From an uncultured Collinsella sp. (GTDB taxonomy: Bacteria; Actinomycetota; Coriobacteriia; Coriobacteriales; Coriobacteriaceae): 64,000 nt of DNA. Positions 34,422 through 43,576 of the stretch are shown here, in pieces. The number at the start of each line of letters is the position of its first letter. Position 1 is the stretch's first letter. The notes beneath the pieces were generated by a model. The model was not told the DNA's origin. It ran no database searches and worked only from the letters and a program-made list of their open reading frames with translations. The DNA lies in NCBI GenBank assembly GCA_937982065.1, contig CALJMO010000067.1, positions 1-64,000 of the forward strand, given 5' to 3'. The translations under genes were made by a program, and so were the position numbers.

Positions 34422-35564
34422 AACAGGCTTTTCGACAAATCGATCGTTCTGGCGTGCTGTATTGCGGCCGCCATGGGCCTTGCTGTGGACGCTCACCTGG
34501 TCGCGGCGTTTTGCCTTGGCGTTATTGCCACCTCACTGGCCGAGGTCGCACAGGGGGAACGCACCCGGCGCGCGAGCGAGACCGCGAGCTGCGCTTACAT
34601 CATCGCGGCAGTCGTCCTGCCGCCGTTTGTGCCGTTTGCGCCTCTCGCCCTCTATGACATCGCGCGGCGCGTGCGCCGTGAACGAATCTGGCCCGCGCTG
34701 GCGATTGGCGCCGTGTGTGTCTGCGCGCTTGTCGCGGACCTTCGTGGCGGCGTGCTCACCACCCGAACGCTGCTGTTAACCGCCATCCTTTCGGTTGCCG
34801 CCACGTTGCTGTCGCTGCGCACCGCGCAGCTGGAGCGCGAACAGGAACGCATGCGTCGCATCCGCGACAAGCTGCAAGAACGCGCCCTGGCACTCGAGGC
34901 ACGCAACCGTGACCTCGCCGACCGCCAGGACTACGAAGTCGAACTCGCGACGCTCGCCGAACGCGCCCGCATCGCGCGCGAGATCCACGATAACGTGGGC
35001 CACCAGCTCACGCGCGCTTCGCTTCAAACCGAAGCCCTGCGCGTGGTCCATGCCAACGAGCCCAGGGTTGCCGCCGATTTCGCCGACGTCAAACGCACGG
35101 TTGACGAGGCGCTCCAACTCGTGCGCGCCAGCGTCCACGCGCTCAACGACAATGCCGCCGACCTTTCCGTGCAGCTCGAACGCATTGTTGAAGGCGCACG
35201 CTCGGACGGCGGCCCGCAGATTGAGCTTGAAGTTTTGGCCGAGCATGCGCCCGCAAATGTCGCCAACTGCTTTGCAGCGGTCCTGCGCGAGGCACTCTCC
35301 AATACCATGCGCCACGCTTGCGCCCAGACCGTCACCATACGATGCATGGAACATCCGTCGTTTTACCAGCTTGTCGTTACCGACGATGGCGCGGGCGGGG
35401 TCCAAGCAAGCGGCCGCGGCGCTGCGGAGGGCATGGGGCTCGCCTCCATGCGCGAGCGCATCGAGGCGCTTGGCGGCACCTTCACCGCCGGCCCGCGTGC
35501 CAGCGCCGGCGGCTGGCGCGTGTTTGCCACCGTTCCCAAACAGCAAGGAGATGAGGACCGATGA
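34419..35564 (+). CDS. NarL-family sensor histidine kinase
   Basis: A 381-aa kinase. About five hydrophobic helices (8-135) form a membrane sensor with almost no outside loops, then a coiled coil (135-175), the HisKA_3 domain with phosphorylated His190 (REIHDNVGHQLT) and the ATPase domain with LREALSNTMRHA and GMGLASMRERI. Such intramembrane-sensing kinases usually watch the envelope or the transporter next to them. The start is placed at ATG 34419; the frame is open 54 codons farther upstream, without family support. It overlaps the regulator gene by 4 bases. Confidence 0.88.
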   Translation: MNRLFDKSIVLACCIAAAMGLAVDAHLVAAFCLGVIATSLAEVAQGERTRRASETASCAYIIAAVVLPPFVPFAPLALYDIARRVRRERIWPALAIGAVCVCALVADLRGGVLTTRTLLLTAILSVAATLLSLRTAQLEREQERMRRIRDKLQERALALEARNRDLADRQDYEVELATLAERARIAREIHDNVGHQLTRASLQTEALRVVHANEPRVAADFADVKRTVDEALQLVRASVHALNDNAADLSVQLERIVEGARSDGGPQIELEVLAEHAPANVANCFAAVLREALSNTMRHACAQTVTIRCMEHPSFYQLVVTDDGAGGVQASGRGAAEGMGLASMRERIEALGGTFTAGPRASAGGWRVFATVPKQQGDEDR

Positions 35565-36190
35565 GGCTCATCGTTGTCGACGACGACCGCTTAGTGGTCG
35601 ATTCGCTCAAGATTATCCTGGGCGCCCAGCCGCAGATCGAAGTGGTGGGCACCGGCGCCAATGGCGACGAGACGGTCGCGCTCTACAGCGAGCACGCGCC
35701 CGACATCGCGCTGCTCGACATTCAGATGCCGGGACGCGACGGCCTTTCGGCGGCACGCGAAATCCTTGAGCGCGACCCCACGGCGCGCGTGGTGTTTCTG
35801 ACGACATTCTCGGATGACGAGTACATTGTGTCGGCGCTTAAACTGGGCGCCCGCGGCTACCTGATCAAGACCGATGTCGCCGCCATTCCGCCGGCGTTGG
35901 CACAGGTCATGGATGGCAAACGCGTGCTCGAGGGCAAGGCGATCGAGGATATCGATTTTAATGGGGCGGGCACCGAAGCCGACGCGCCCCGCCGGCCCAC
36001 AGCCTTTGCCGGCCTAACCGACCGCGAGTTCGAAGTCGCCGAGCTCATCGCCCGCGGCCTCGACAACAAGGAGATCGCCGCCACCGCCTACATGGGCGAA
36101 GGCACCGTGCGCAACCACATCAGCTCGATCCTTGCAAAGATGGGCCTGCGCAACCGCACGCAGATCGCCATCGCCTACCTGCGAGGGTAG
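35561..36190 (+). CDS. NarL/LuxR-family response regulator
   Basis: A 209-aa regulator: receiver domain with acidic pocket DDD (7-9), phosphorylated Asp53 and Lys103, then a LuxR-type helix-turn-helix (about 148-205, LTDREFEVAELIARG and NHISSILAKMG). It overlaps the kinase gene by 4 bases (ATGA). The divergent ABC-2 exporter operon is its most likely target. Confidence 0.92.
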   Translation: MRLIVVDDDRLVVDSLKIILGAQPQIEVVGTGANGDETVALYSEHAPDIALLDIQMPGRDGLSAAREILERDPTARVVFLTTFSDDEYIVSALKLGARGYLIKTDVAAIPPALAQVMDGKRVLEGKAIEDIDFNGAGTEADAPRRPTAFAGLTDREFEVAELIARGLDNKEIAATAYMGEGTVRNHISSILAKMGLRNRTQIAIAYLRG

Positions 36191-36250
36191 TTGCCCAACG
36201 ACTGACCGCCCCGGCATAGCAAAATGGCTGCCACCGATTTAATACCATTT

Positions 36251-36404
36251 CAAAACTATGCCGGTTTACGGGGCTAAACTCAGGACCCCCATCCATACCC
36301 GCGTTTTCTGCAAAATGACGGCTCGTCTACCTGCGATTTTATTTTCACGAATATCGGCATGGTTGGGGACTCGTGACTCAGCCCCGTAAACCGGCATAGT
36401 TTTG
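36251..36404. repeat. 154-bp palindromic element, left copy
   Basis: Terminal inverted repeats 36251-36275 and 36380-36404 are perfect over 25 bases (starting CAAAACTATGCCGG). The interior has the nested motif CCATAC ... GCATGG shared with the 160-bp element. The second copy is at 43577-43730, has the same length and lies on the other side of the giant surface-protein gene. Similarity extends about 25 bases to the left (GGCTGC...ATTT). Confidence 0.85.
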
Positions 36405-36452
36405 TTCGGGCGGCCCTGCACGAGTGCCTCCGCCAGCCTCACGGGACCAAAA

Positions 36453-36483
36453 TGATCCGTTTTCCTCCGCCCCCAAGGGATCA
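36453..36483. repeat. 31-bp TGATCC palindrome, copy 1
   Basis: TGATCCGTTTTCCTCCGCCC continuing to GGGATCA, with TGATCC/GGGATCA ends. Copies of identical length are at 43280-43310 and 43519-43549, and a partial inverted one at 58567-58592. It directly precedes the 160-bp element here, as at 43280. Confidence 0.75.
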
Positions 36484-36494
36484 GCCGGAACCGC

Positions 36495-36658
36495 GCGCCA
36501 CGAAACCGGCCCATCTACTACGTTTGACTCGACACCCCTGACCATACCTTCGTTTTGAGCATAACCGCAGGCGTTCTAACTGCGGTTATGTTTTGGCGTT
36601 TTTTGGCATGGTTGGAGGTAAGGGGCCAAACGTAGTAGATGGGCCGATTTCGTGGCGC
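36495..36658. repeat. 160-bp palindromic element, left copy
   Basis: Arms 36497-36525 and 36628-36656 match at 28 of 29 positions (starting GCCACGAAACCGGCCC), extendable by 2 bp. Inside is a perfect 11-bp stem, CATAACCGCAG (36560-36570) and CTGCGGTTATG (36580-36590). The partner copy is 43324-43483, also 160 bp. Confidence 0.85.
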
Positions 36659-36683
36659 ACCCACCTCCCCCACGCACAAAAAT

Positions 36684-36718
36684 GCCGCCACGGAGGAGGG
36701 AGATGCCTCCGTGGCGGC
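36684..36718 (-). terminator. Terminator of the giant surface-protein gene
   Basis: GCCGCCACGGAGG and CCTCCGTGGCGGC form a perfect 13-bp stem followed on the minus strand by ATTTTTG. It is a strong intrinsic terminator. Confidence 0.88.
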
Positions 36719-36760
36719 TGGGGGTGGGGTGGGGGCTACATTTCTGGCTCCCCGCCGGCC

Positions 36761-36784
36761 GCCCGGGGCCTTTTGGCCCCGGGC
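36761..36784 (-). terminator. Second hairpin after the surface-protein gene
   Basis: GCCCGGGGCC and GGCCCCGGGC form a perfect 10-bp stem with a TTTT loop, 13 bases after the stop codon and upstream of the main terminator. Confidence 0.6.
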
Positions 36785-36797
36785 GCTACCAGCGTGC

Positions 36798-39700
36798 CTA
36801 ACGCTTACGGATACCCCAGACCAGGGCACCGACACCGGCCATGGCGATGACAAATGCCATAAGCAGAGCGGCAGCCTGCTGGTCGCCTGTGGTGGGCAGG
36901 AAACCCTTGACCGTCTTGACGATGTTCGTCACGGTCTTGGGCGTGCCGGGATCGGGCGTCGGCACGGGCGTCTCGGGCTTCTTGTACGTGTTGTTGAACA
37001 CGATACCCTCGACGCTCTTATCGCCCTTGGCAAAGGCGACATTCGCCTTGAGGTTACCCTCGCCGTCATCGGCCACGTTGACGGTCGCGGTAAAGACGGA
37101 CTTGTCGTAGGTCATACCGGCCTCGTCGCCCTTGACCTCGCTGATGGTGTAGACGTACGTACCAGGCTCGTCGTACTCGAACTTGTCGAAGTTGATCTTG
37201 CCGTCGGCATCGTTGGTGACGGTGGACTCGATGTCCTCGCCAACGAGCTTAAAGCTAAACTCGTCCTTCTTGAGCTCGCGTCCCTCGAGCACCTTGACCG
37301 CGCCGATGGAAACCTGCGTAGGCATGGCGTGATACTTGTTGGTAAAGCCAGCCGACTCGGTGGTTCCCTCGAGCTTGTGCGTCGCGGTCAGCGTGCCGTC
37401 GCCGTTGTCGGAGACGGTGGTCACGACGGTGTAGGTCGTGCCGTCATAGGTGACGCCCTTGTACAGGCCGAGCACGTTGGGGCAAGCCTCGCGCAGCATG
37501 TACGTGTGCGTGCCGGGTGCCTCGTAGCGGATCGGGCTCAGCGTAACGTTACCGTTGACGTCGTTGGTACCGCTAGCGACAACCACACCGTCCTCGAGCA
37601 GCTCAAACGTGAACTCGCCAGCTGCAAGATCGCGGCCGGTCAGACGCTTGACCGTCTTGACCTGATCGGTCACGGACGAATCGGCAGGTGCCACGCCGTA
37701 GGTGTTGGTAAACGTGAAGGCAGCACCGTCGTCGCCTTCGCGCTTGACGCTCAGATGCCCGGCACCGTCGTCAGACACGGTGTAGGAAACCTTGCGCGTG
37801 GCGTTGGTGTCATTGGTCACGCCAGGGGCACTACCGGACTCGGTCACCGTGTAAGTAAAGGTGTGCGAGCGCGGAGCGGTGGGGGCTGCGGGCTCGGGCT
37901 CGTCGCTGGGCTCGTCGGCGTTGGCATCGGTGTCGGCCTCTTCAGCCTCTGCCTCGTCGGCCTCTGCCTCGTCGGCCTCGGCTTCGTCAGCTTCGTCTGC
38001 CTCGGCCTTATCGGTCGCATCGTCCGTCACGCCCAGAGCGCGGTTGAGGTCCTCGAGCGTAAAGTGGATCTTGCCAAAGTCCACGTTACCGACTGCGTCG
38101 TTGGTTACGGTCGTGCGCTCGGGCATCGGGGCACCTGCCTCGTCGGCGGTCACGGTAAAGGTGAACTTACCCGTGATGTCGGCCGGGGTCAGGCCCTCGG
38201 CAACCTGGAGCTTCTTAGTACCGGTGAGCGCAGCATCCACGGCTTCGGCGCCGTAGACGTTCTCGAACAAGGGCTCGACGCCGCCGTAGTCGACCGTCGC
38301 CGTCAGGGTACCGTCACCGTTGTCGACGACGATAACCTTAAAGCCAAAGCTCCACGTTGTAGCGGAAACGCCATTCGGCAGCCCGAATAAATCTTCGTAG
38401 GCCGTGTAGTTAATGGTCCAGGCAAGCTTGCCGTCCTTATCGGTACGATAAGCAAGCCCAGCAGCCTCAAGATTAGCAAGCATCTTAGTGTCGTAGTGCA
38501 GCGTATCAAAGCTCACGTGCCCGCCGATATTGGGCTTGAGGTTTTCGTATGCCACAAGCTCACCCTGATAGGCGATGCCGAACCAGAACTCGCCGTCGGC
38601 CATCGGGCGGCCGGTCAGAGTCTTGGTGGCAACGACCTGAGCGGCGGTGCCGCCAGGCGTGTTGGTCGTAGCGCTGTAACTGTTGTGGAACGGCACCAGG
38701 GCCTTCTCGACCTTGTTCTCGCCACTCTTGTGGACTGTCTCATGCGTGCCCTCGGGACCGCCGGAAACGGTCGTCGTAGCAGTGAGCGTGCCGGCGGTGT
38801 CGTCGGCGATGGCGATCGTCACCGTGCGCACGGCGTCGTCGTAGGTGTAACCGGGCTGGCCGTCGTTCTTCTCGGCCACGGTGTACGTAAAGGTCTTGCC
38901 GGCGTCAGCCTGCGTAAATATAACCTCATGACCAGCCAGAATGTCGATCAGTCCGACCGTTGCCTCTGCCGCTGCGGGGGACTTGAAGCTATTAGCCCCG
39001 GGCAGCAGACCGAGCGCGCGAGCCGAAGCGTCGTCAGCAGGTGTCACGGTAAAGGTGAACTGACCCTCGGTCATGGGGCGGCCATCCAGATACTTGCTGA
39101 GCCACAGACCGCCGGCAGCGGTGTAGTTAAGCTCAGTGCGGTACGTGTTGGTAAAGCGTCCGTTTTCCTTCTTGGTGACGTTGGCGGTCAGGCTGCCATC
39201 GCCGTTCTCGGTCACGGTCACTTCGGCGGTTGCGACATGCGCGTCATACGTCATGCCGACCGTGCTGCCCGCGTTCTCGCGAATCTCGTACTTATAGGTT
39301 CCGGCGGCAGCGTAGTGAATCTTGCCGAACTTGATGGCGGCAATGCCGTCCTTCGCGTCCTTCTTGCTCACGGTTACGGTTGCGGGATCGGGCAGTGGGG
39401 CGTCTTCGGGGGCGGTGATGGTAAAGCTGAACTCGTCCCCATCCGTCCAGTCGCGGCCGCTGATGACCTTGCTCAGGTCAAAGTCGAGGTCTGCATCGGT
39501 CGGGGTCACGCTGTAAGTGTTCTCGAAGGTCGCAGGCGTGGCGCTCTTCAGCTCGTGCGTAGCGCTGAGGGTACCGTCACCGTTGTCGGTAATGGTGGTC
39601 TCGATGGTGTACTTGGCGTCGCTGTACGTGATGCCCTTGCTGGTGGTTCCGCCGTTGACCTCGCGCAGCGTGTAGGGGTACTTGCCGGGCTTGGCGTACT

Positions 39701-42700
39701 TCACGGCACCCATCGTGATGTTGCCGCTGGCGTCGTTGGTGCCGGTGGCGACGACCTTGTCGCCCTCGACGAGCTCGAAGGAGAACTCGCCGGCAGCAAG
39801 CTCGCGTCCGGTCAGGACCTTATTCGCGGTGATCTGGTCGGTGACGCTCGTCTCGACAGGCGTCACGTTATAGGTATTGGTGAACGTGAAGGCCGCATCA
39901 CCGTCCGGCTTGCGGGATACGCGCAGATTCCCCTTGCCGTCATCGGTCACGGTGAAGGAAACCTCGCGCGACGGCTTAGCGTCGTTGGTCACGCCAGCGA
40001 CCTCACCGGACTCGGTCACGGTGTAGGTAAAGGTGTGCTCGCGCTTCTCGGGCTTCTCACCCACAGCCTTGTTAAGGTCGTCGAGCGTAAAGGTAATCTT
40101 GCCAAAGTCGACCTTGCCGTCAACGTCGTTGTGCACGCTCGTGCTCGCAGGCATAGGTGCGCCCTCTTCACCGGTCACGGTAAAGGTGAACTTGCCGGTG
40201 ATATCAGCCGGGGTCAGAGCGTCGTCAACCTGCAGATTCTTGATACCCGCAAGCGATGCCTCGGTAGCATTCGTGGTGTAGGCGTTCTTGAACTCGATGC
40301 TCTTGACGTCCTTGGCGTCCTTCAGCTCGTGCGTGGCAACCAGCTGGCCCTTGCCGTTATCGGCGATGGTCGTCACGATGGTGTAGACCGCGTCATCGTA
40401 GTCAATACCGCCGGAGTTGCCCTTAACCTCATGCAGCTTGTAGGTGTGCTGGCCGATCTCGGTGTACTTGATGGCACTGAACGTCACCTTGCCGTCGGCA
40501 GCGTTCTTAACGGTCTCGATAAGCTCAGAGTCCTCATCCTTAATCTCGCGCAGCTCAAAGCTGAACTCACCGACCGTAAGGTCGCGCCCGGTCAGAGACT
40601 TGGTCACGGCAATCTGACTGGTTACGCTGGACTCAACAGGATTCGTAGCGTAGGCGTTCTTGAACTCGGTCTCACCCGAGGTCGCCTTCACGTCAGCGCT
40701 CAGTTCGCCCTTCTTATTGGGCTTCACCGTCACGGTGATCTCCGCGACGTTACCGCTGTAGGCGATGCCGTCAATCGTGGTCCCGGCGTGCTTTTCACTG
40801 ACCTTGTAGACGTACGTGCCAGGTTCGGTGTATTCGACCGTGCCGAAGTCGATGACAGCCTTGCCCTTGTCGTCCAGGTCAGCCTTGCGCACGATCGCAG
40901 TCGTAGTCGCAGGCATCGGGGCGCCGTTCTCGGACGTCAGGCCAAACTCAAACGCGTCAGTATCCCTCCAGTCGCGGCCCTCGAGCACCTTGGTTAGACC
41001 AAAGCTGGCTTTGGTGTTCACCATTGCCGGCGTCATGTCATACGCAAAGCTGATCTTGCCGTTGTTGCCCAGGTAGGAATTGACATGCGTCGCGGCCGCC
41101 TTGGCGGACATGTTGTTCCACTTGGGGTTGAGAACGTCGGTCGCGGTGCCAGTGTTGTTGTCGCCCACACTCTCCTTGGTGGTGTGGAGCTCGTCGATAA
41201 AGGCTAGGCGCGCGGTTCCCACGCTAAACGAAAGGTTGCCGCCCTCGTCGGCAACAATAGCGCCGTCAAACTTCGCAGCGTCGCCGCCGATAAACTCGAT
41301 GACGGTGGTGGCGGGCTTGGCCTCGCCGTTCTCGCCCTGCTCCTCAAACTCATCCTTGTAGTAATAGGTGCCGGTATCTGCCAGTGAATTCTTTGCGGGC
41401 TGTGTGCAGTCCTTGTCCGTGTAAATGGGAGTCTGCTTCTGGAAGTAGTAGTAGCGGTTGGTGTCGGCCGGCTCAAAGGTCGCAACCGTATCACCCAACG
41501 CACCACCGCTCCACTTGTTCGCGTAGAAGCTCACGGTCTTGGTGCCGTCAACGACAGTCGTATTATGCTCGATGTAGTCCTTGAGCCCCGTGACCTTCTC
41601 GGGCGTAAACAGGTTGTCAAGTGCGGCGCTCTTCACGCTCGAGGCATACTTCACCTGAATGGGCTTAACGTTGTCGACCGAAAGCTTGCCGTCTACGGTC
41701 TTAAAGTGGCTCAGCGGAATCAACGACGCAGGAATGTTAACCGTTACGATATCGCCCTTCTGGGGATTGTCAGCGCCAGCACGCTGCACGGTGATGAGCA
41801 GGTCTTTTGCCTTGCCGGTGAACTCGTATGTGTCGGTATTGGTTTCTTTGTTGAACGTCTTGCTCGCCTCGGTAAACGGCGTGCCGTTGATGACGACTTC
41901 GGTAAATCCGTCGACCTGCATAAAGTCGCCCAGCTCGTCGGTAAACGTAATGTAGCCGGACTTGGTCTCGTCGTAGCCCTTATGGATTTCGGTCGGATAA
42001 GGCGCCTCCGATGTGATGGCCTGTGAGATGTCGTCGAAGACCTTCTTGAGCTCTTCGGCGTTGGTCGCCGACTTGTAGTAGTCGGAGTTTTCCGCGCGTG
42101 TGCCAAGCTTGTCGCTCGCATACGACGTGGCATCGGGATAATTACTCGACACGGCGTGCATAAACTTGTTGACGTCGCTTGTCCCCTCTTTCGAGGGATC
42201 GTCAGCGGGGTCCGCTCCACTAAAGATGCCGATGGTATAAACGGTGGCTTTGCCATCCTTCATCTTCTTGGCAGCCGTCACGGCACCCTTGGCGACGTCA
42301 GAATCAAACTCGCTGAAGCTCGTTGGCTTGCCGTCGGTAAAGAACACAACGATCTTCTTGGCATCTGCGCGGCCAGAAGTGATATCCCCGGCCAGTTCCA
42401 GACCATAGTCGGCACGCGTGGCACCGCTTGGTTTGATTCCAGCAACTGTATCCTCAAGAACTTTCACGTTGCCGCCAGAGCAATCGGTCAAACCCTTCAT
42501 CACCTGCGAGTTGTTGTACCAAAATTGCCCTTTCTTGTACTGGTCATTGCCGACCTTATTGGTCTTATCACCCGCAAACTTAACAATGGCAACCCTGTGC
42601 TGCCTATCGACACCCTCGATACCCTCGTTTTGCTTGGCAATGGTATTGATAAAGCTGTTCGCAGCGCTCTTCAGTGCATCGATACGCTTGGTGGAATCTC

Positions 42701-43097
42701 CGCCACCCATAGGATCATCCATCGAGCCAGAGGCATCCAGCACCATCACGATGTCAAGCGGCGTGGTGACCGTCACGGTTGAATTAGACGTCGAGGACAT
42801 CGCCGAAAGCGTGGTCAAAAAGTCCGACTCTTCGTTTTCCTCGGTTGCCTTGACCGTCTTGTCGGTCCAGATTCGACCGACGTTTTGGGTCGTTACCTTA
42901 TTGCCACCGTGGCCTGCCACCCAGATTTCCCAGCGACCGCTGGTGCCGGGGTCGGCGACCTTTCCGGTCATTATCGGTCCGTCCATTCCTGTGCTGGACC
43001 TGGCGTTGGCCTCGGGCAGCATGGCGAATGCTGCGGCTGGCAACACCAGCACTACGGCCAGTATCACCGCCAAGAGACCCCTCGTGTACTTACCCAT
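36798..43097 (-). CDS. Giant LPXTG surface adhesin: VWA plus about ten pilin isopeptide domains
   Basis: A 2,099-aa secreted, wall-anchored protein. A signal peptide (1 to about 32) is followed by a VWA domain with the MIDAS start DASGS (121-125), then about ten repeats of the Spy0128/FctA-type pilin isopeptide-linkage domain. These repeats share K-L-GR-L, EFSFEL, YTYTI-E and DNGDGTL-A motifs and carry Lys/Asn/Glu sets expected to form isopeptide bonds. An acidic spacer of EADEA repeats lies near residues 1700-1735. The sorting signal is LPTTG (2067-2071), a helix and RKR. Sortase would attach it to peptidoglycan; no sortase or partner pilin is in the window. It is flanked by mirrored palindromic elements. 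Confidence 0.92.
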   Translation of the reverse strand: MGKYTRGLLAVILAVVLVLPAAAFAMLPEANARSSTGMDGPIMTGKVADPGTSGRWEIWVAGHGGNKVTTQNVGRIWTDKTVKATEENEESDFLTTLSAMSSTSNSTVTVTTPLDIVMVLDASGSMDDPMGGGDSTKRIDALKSAANSFINTIAKQNEGIEGVDRQHRVAIVKFAGDKTNKVGNDQYKKGQFWYNNSQVMKGLTDCSGGNVKVLEDTVAGIKPSGATRADYGLELAGDITSGRADAKKIVVFFTDGKPTSFSEFDSDVAKGAVTAAKKMKDGKATVYTIGIFSGADPADDPSKEGTSDVNKFMHAVSSNYPDATSYASDKLGTRAENSDYYKSATNAEELKKVFDDISQAITSEAPYPTEIHKGYDETKSGYITFTDELGDFMQVDGFTEVVINGTPFTEASKTFNKETNTDTYEFTGKAKDLLITVQRAGADNPQKGDIVTVNIPASLIPLSHFKTVDGKLSVDNVKPIQVKYASSVKSAALDNLFTPEKVTGLKDYIEHNTTVVDGTKTVSFYANKWSGGALGDTVATFEPADTNRYYYFQKQTPIYTDKDCTQPAKNSLADTGTYYYKDEFEEQGENGEAKPATTVIEFIGGDAAKFDGAIVADEGGNLSFSVGTARLAFIDELHTTKESVGDNNTGTATDVLNPKWNNMSAKAAATHVNSYLGNNGKISFAYDMTPAMVNTKASFGLTKVLEGRDWRDTDAFEFGLTSENGAPMPATTTAIVRKADLDDKGKAVIDFGTVEYTEPGTYVYKVSEKHAGTTIDGIAYSGNVAEITVTVKPNKKGELSADVKATSGETEFKNAYATNPVESSVTSQIAVTKSLTGRDLTVGEFSFELREIKDEDSELIETVKNAADGKVTFSAIKYTEIGQHTYKLHEVKGNSGGIDYDDAVYTIVTTIADNGKGQLVATHELKDAKDVKSIEFKNAYTTNATEASLAGIKNLQVDDALTPADITGKFTFTVTGEEGAPMPASTSVHNDVDGKVDFGKITFTLDDLNKAVGEKPEKREHTFTYTVTESGEVAGVTNDAKPSREVSFTVTDDGKGNLRVSRKPDGDAAFTFTNTYNVTPVETSVTDQITANKVLTGRELAAGEFSFELVEGDKVVATGTNDASGNITMGAVKYAKPGKYPYTLREVNGGTTSKGITYSDAKYTIETTITDNGDGTLSATHELKSATPATFENTYSVTPTDADLDFDLSKVISGRDWTDGDEFSFTITAPEDAPLPDPATVTVSKKDAKDGIAAIKFGKIHYAAAGTYKYEIRENAGSTVGMTYDAHVATAEVTVTENGDGSLTANVTKKENGRFTNTYRTELNYTAAGGLWLSKYLDGRPMTEGQFTFTVTPADDASARALGLLPGANSFKSPAAAEATVGLIDILAGHEVIFTQADAGKTFTYTVAEKNDGQPGYTYDDAVRTVTIAIADDTAGTLTATTTVSGGPEGTHETVHKSGENKVEKALVPFHNSYSATTNTPGGTAAQVVATKTLTGRPMADGEFWFGIAYQGELVAYENLKPNIGGHVSFDTLHYDTKMLANLEAAGLAYRTDKDGKLAWTINYTAYEDLFGLPNGVSATTWSFGFKVIVVDNGDGTLTATVDYGGVEPLFENVYGAEAVDAALTGTKKLQVAEGLTPADITGKFTFTVTADEAGAPMPERTTVTNDAVGNVDFGKIHFTLEDLNRALGVTDDATDKAEADEADEAEADEAEADEAEAEEADTDANADEPSDEPEPAAPTAPRSHTFTYTVTESGSAPGVTNDTNATRKVSYTVSDDGAGHLSVKREGDDGAAFTFTNTYGVAPADSSVTDQVKTVKRLTGRDLAAGEFTFELLEDGVVVASGTNDVNGNVTLSPIRYEAPGTHTYMLREACPNVLGLYKGVTYDGTTYTVVTTVSDNGDGTLTATHKLEGTTESAGFTNKYHAMPTQVSIGAVKVLEGRELKKDEFSFKLVGEDIESTVTNDADGKINFDKFEYDEPGTYVYTISEVKGDEAGMTYDKSVFTATVNVADDGEGNLKANVAFAKGDKSVEGIVFNNTYKKPETPVPTPDPGTPKTVTNIVKTVKGFLPTTGDQQAAALLMAFVIAMAGVGALVWGIRKR
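37900..38012 (-). repeat. Imperfect GCCTC/GTCGG short-unit repeat inside the adhesin
   Basis: Repeated 9-15-bp units encode the Glu/Ala/Asp-rich spacer (EADEAEADEA) between two pilin domains. In-frame unit gain or loss would change spacer length without breaking the protein. Confidence 0.65.
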
Positions 43098-43149
43098 CGC
43101 GTCTCCCTTCTCGCGGTCTCAGACCTTGCATCAGCCTAAAGTTACGAAA

Positions 43150-43232
43150 TGAGACACAATTAGGGCAGGTGACACACGTTCCAGATTCGGTTTTGAGCGT
43201 GAGACAAATGTCTCACCAAAGTTGAGACACGA
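43150..43232 (-). promoter_or_regulatory. TGAGACA motif cluster upstream of the adhesin
   Basis: A perfect palindrome GTGAGACA-AA-TGTCTCAC (43199-43216) is flanked by single TGAGACA half-sites near 43150 and 43223, 50-130 bases before the adhesin start. This looks like an operator array for a dimeric regulator. The -10 and -35 boxes are not clear. Confidence 0.5.
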
Positions 43233-43279
43233 GAGTTTTCGCAGGAAAACGGATGCGACTCGGAGCCAACAGGTCAAAA

Positions 43280-43310
43280 TGATCCGTTTTCCTCCGTCCC
43301 CGGGGGATCA
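43280..43310. repeat. 31-bp TGATCC palindrome, copy 2
   Basis: TGATCCGTTTTCCTCCGTCC continuing to GGGGATCA. It precedes the right-hand 160-bp element by 13 bases, the same spacing as on the left side. Confidence 0.75.
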
Positions 43311-43323
43311 GTTGGTAACGCTC

Positions 43324-43483
43324 GCCACGAAATCGGGCCATCTGCTACGTTTGACTCGATACCCCCGACCATAGCCGCTTTTCATGAAAAACCGCAAGCG
43401 TTCTACCTGCGGTTTTCATTTCGCATTACTTGACGTGGTCGAGGGCTGCCGCCTAAACGTAGTAGATAGGCCCATTTCGTGGC
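43324..43483. repeat. 160-bp palindromic element, right copy
   Basis: Arms 43324-43352 and 43455-43483 match at 25 of 29 positions. Inside, GAAAAACCGCA and TGCGGTTTTC form the inner stem. Its length equals that of the left copy. Confidence 0.82.
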
Positions 43484-43518
43484 AGACGGGTCACGCGGCA
43501 GCCCTCGTGAGGCAAAAA

Positions 43519-43549
43519 TGATCCGTTTCCCTCTGTCCACGGGAGATCA
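43519..43549. repeat. 31-bp TGATCC palindrome, copy 3
   Basis: TGATCCGTTTCCCTCTGTCC continuing to GGAGATCA. It lies 27 bases left of the right-hand 154-bp element. Confidence 0.7.
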
Positions 43550-43576
43550 AGGGCTGCTACGGATATGGTGCTATTT

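Noticed and set aside
36251..36656. Ordinary intrinsic terminators for the response regulator gene
   Set aside because: The elements are far longer than terminators, have no T-runs, and are duplicated with fixed lengths on the other side of the adhesin gene.
38496..40997. Plus-strand frame of 833 codons opposite the adhesin
   Set aside because: It mirrors the repeated pilin domains and has no ribosome site; the minus-strand protein has clear signal peptide, VWA, repeats and LPXTG.
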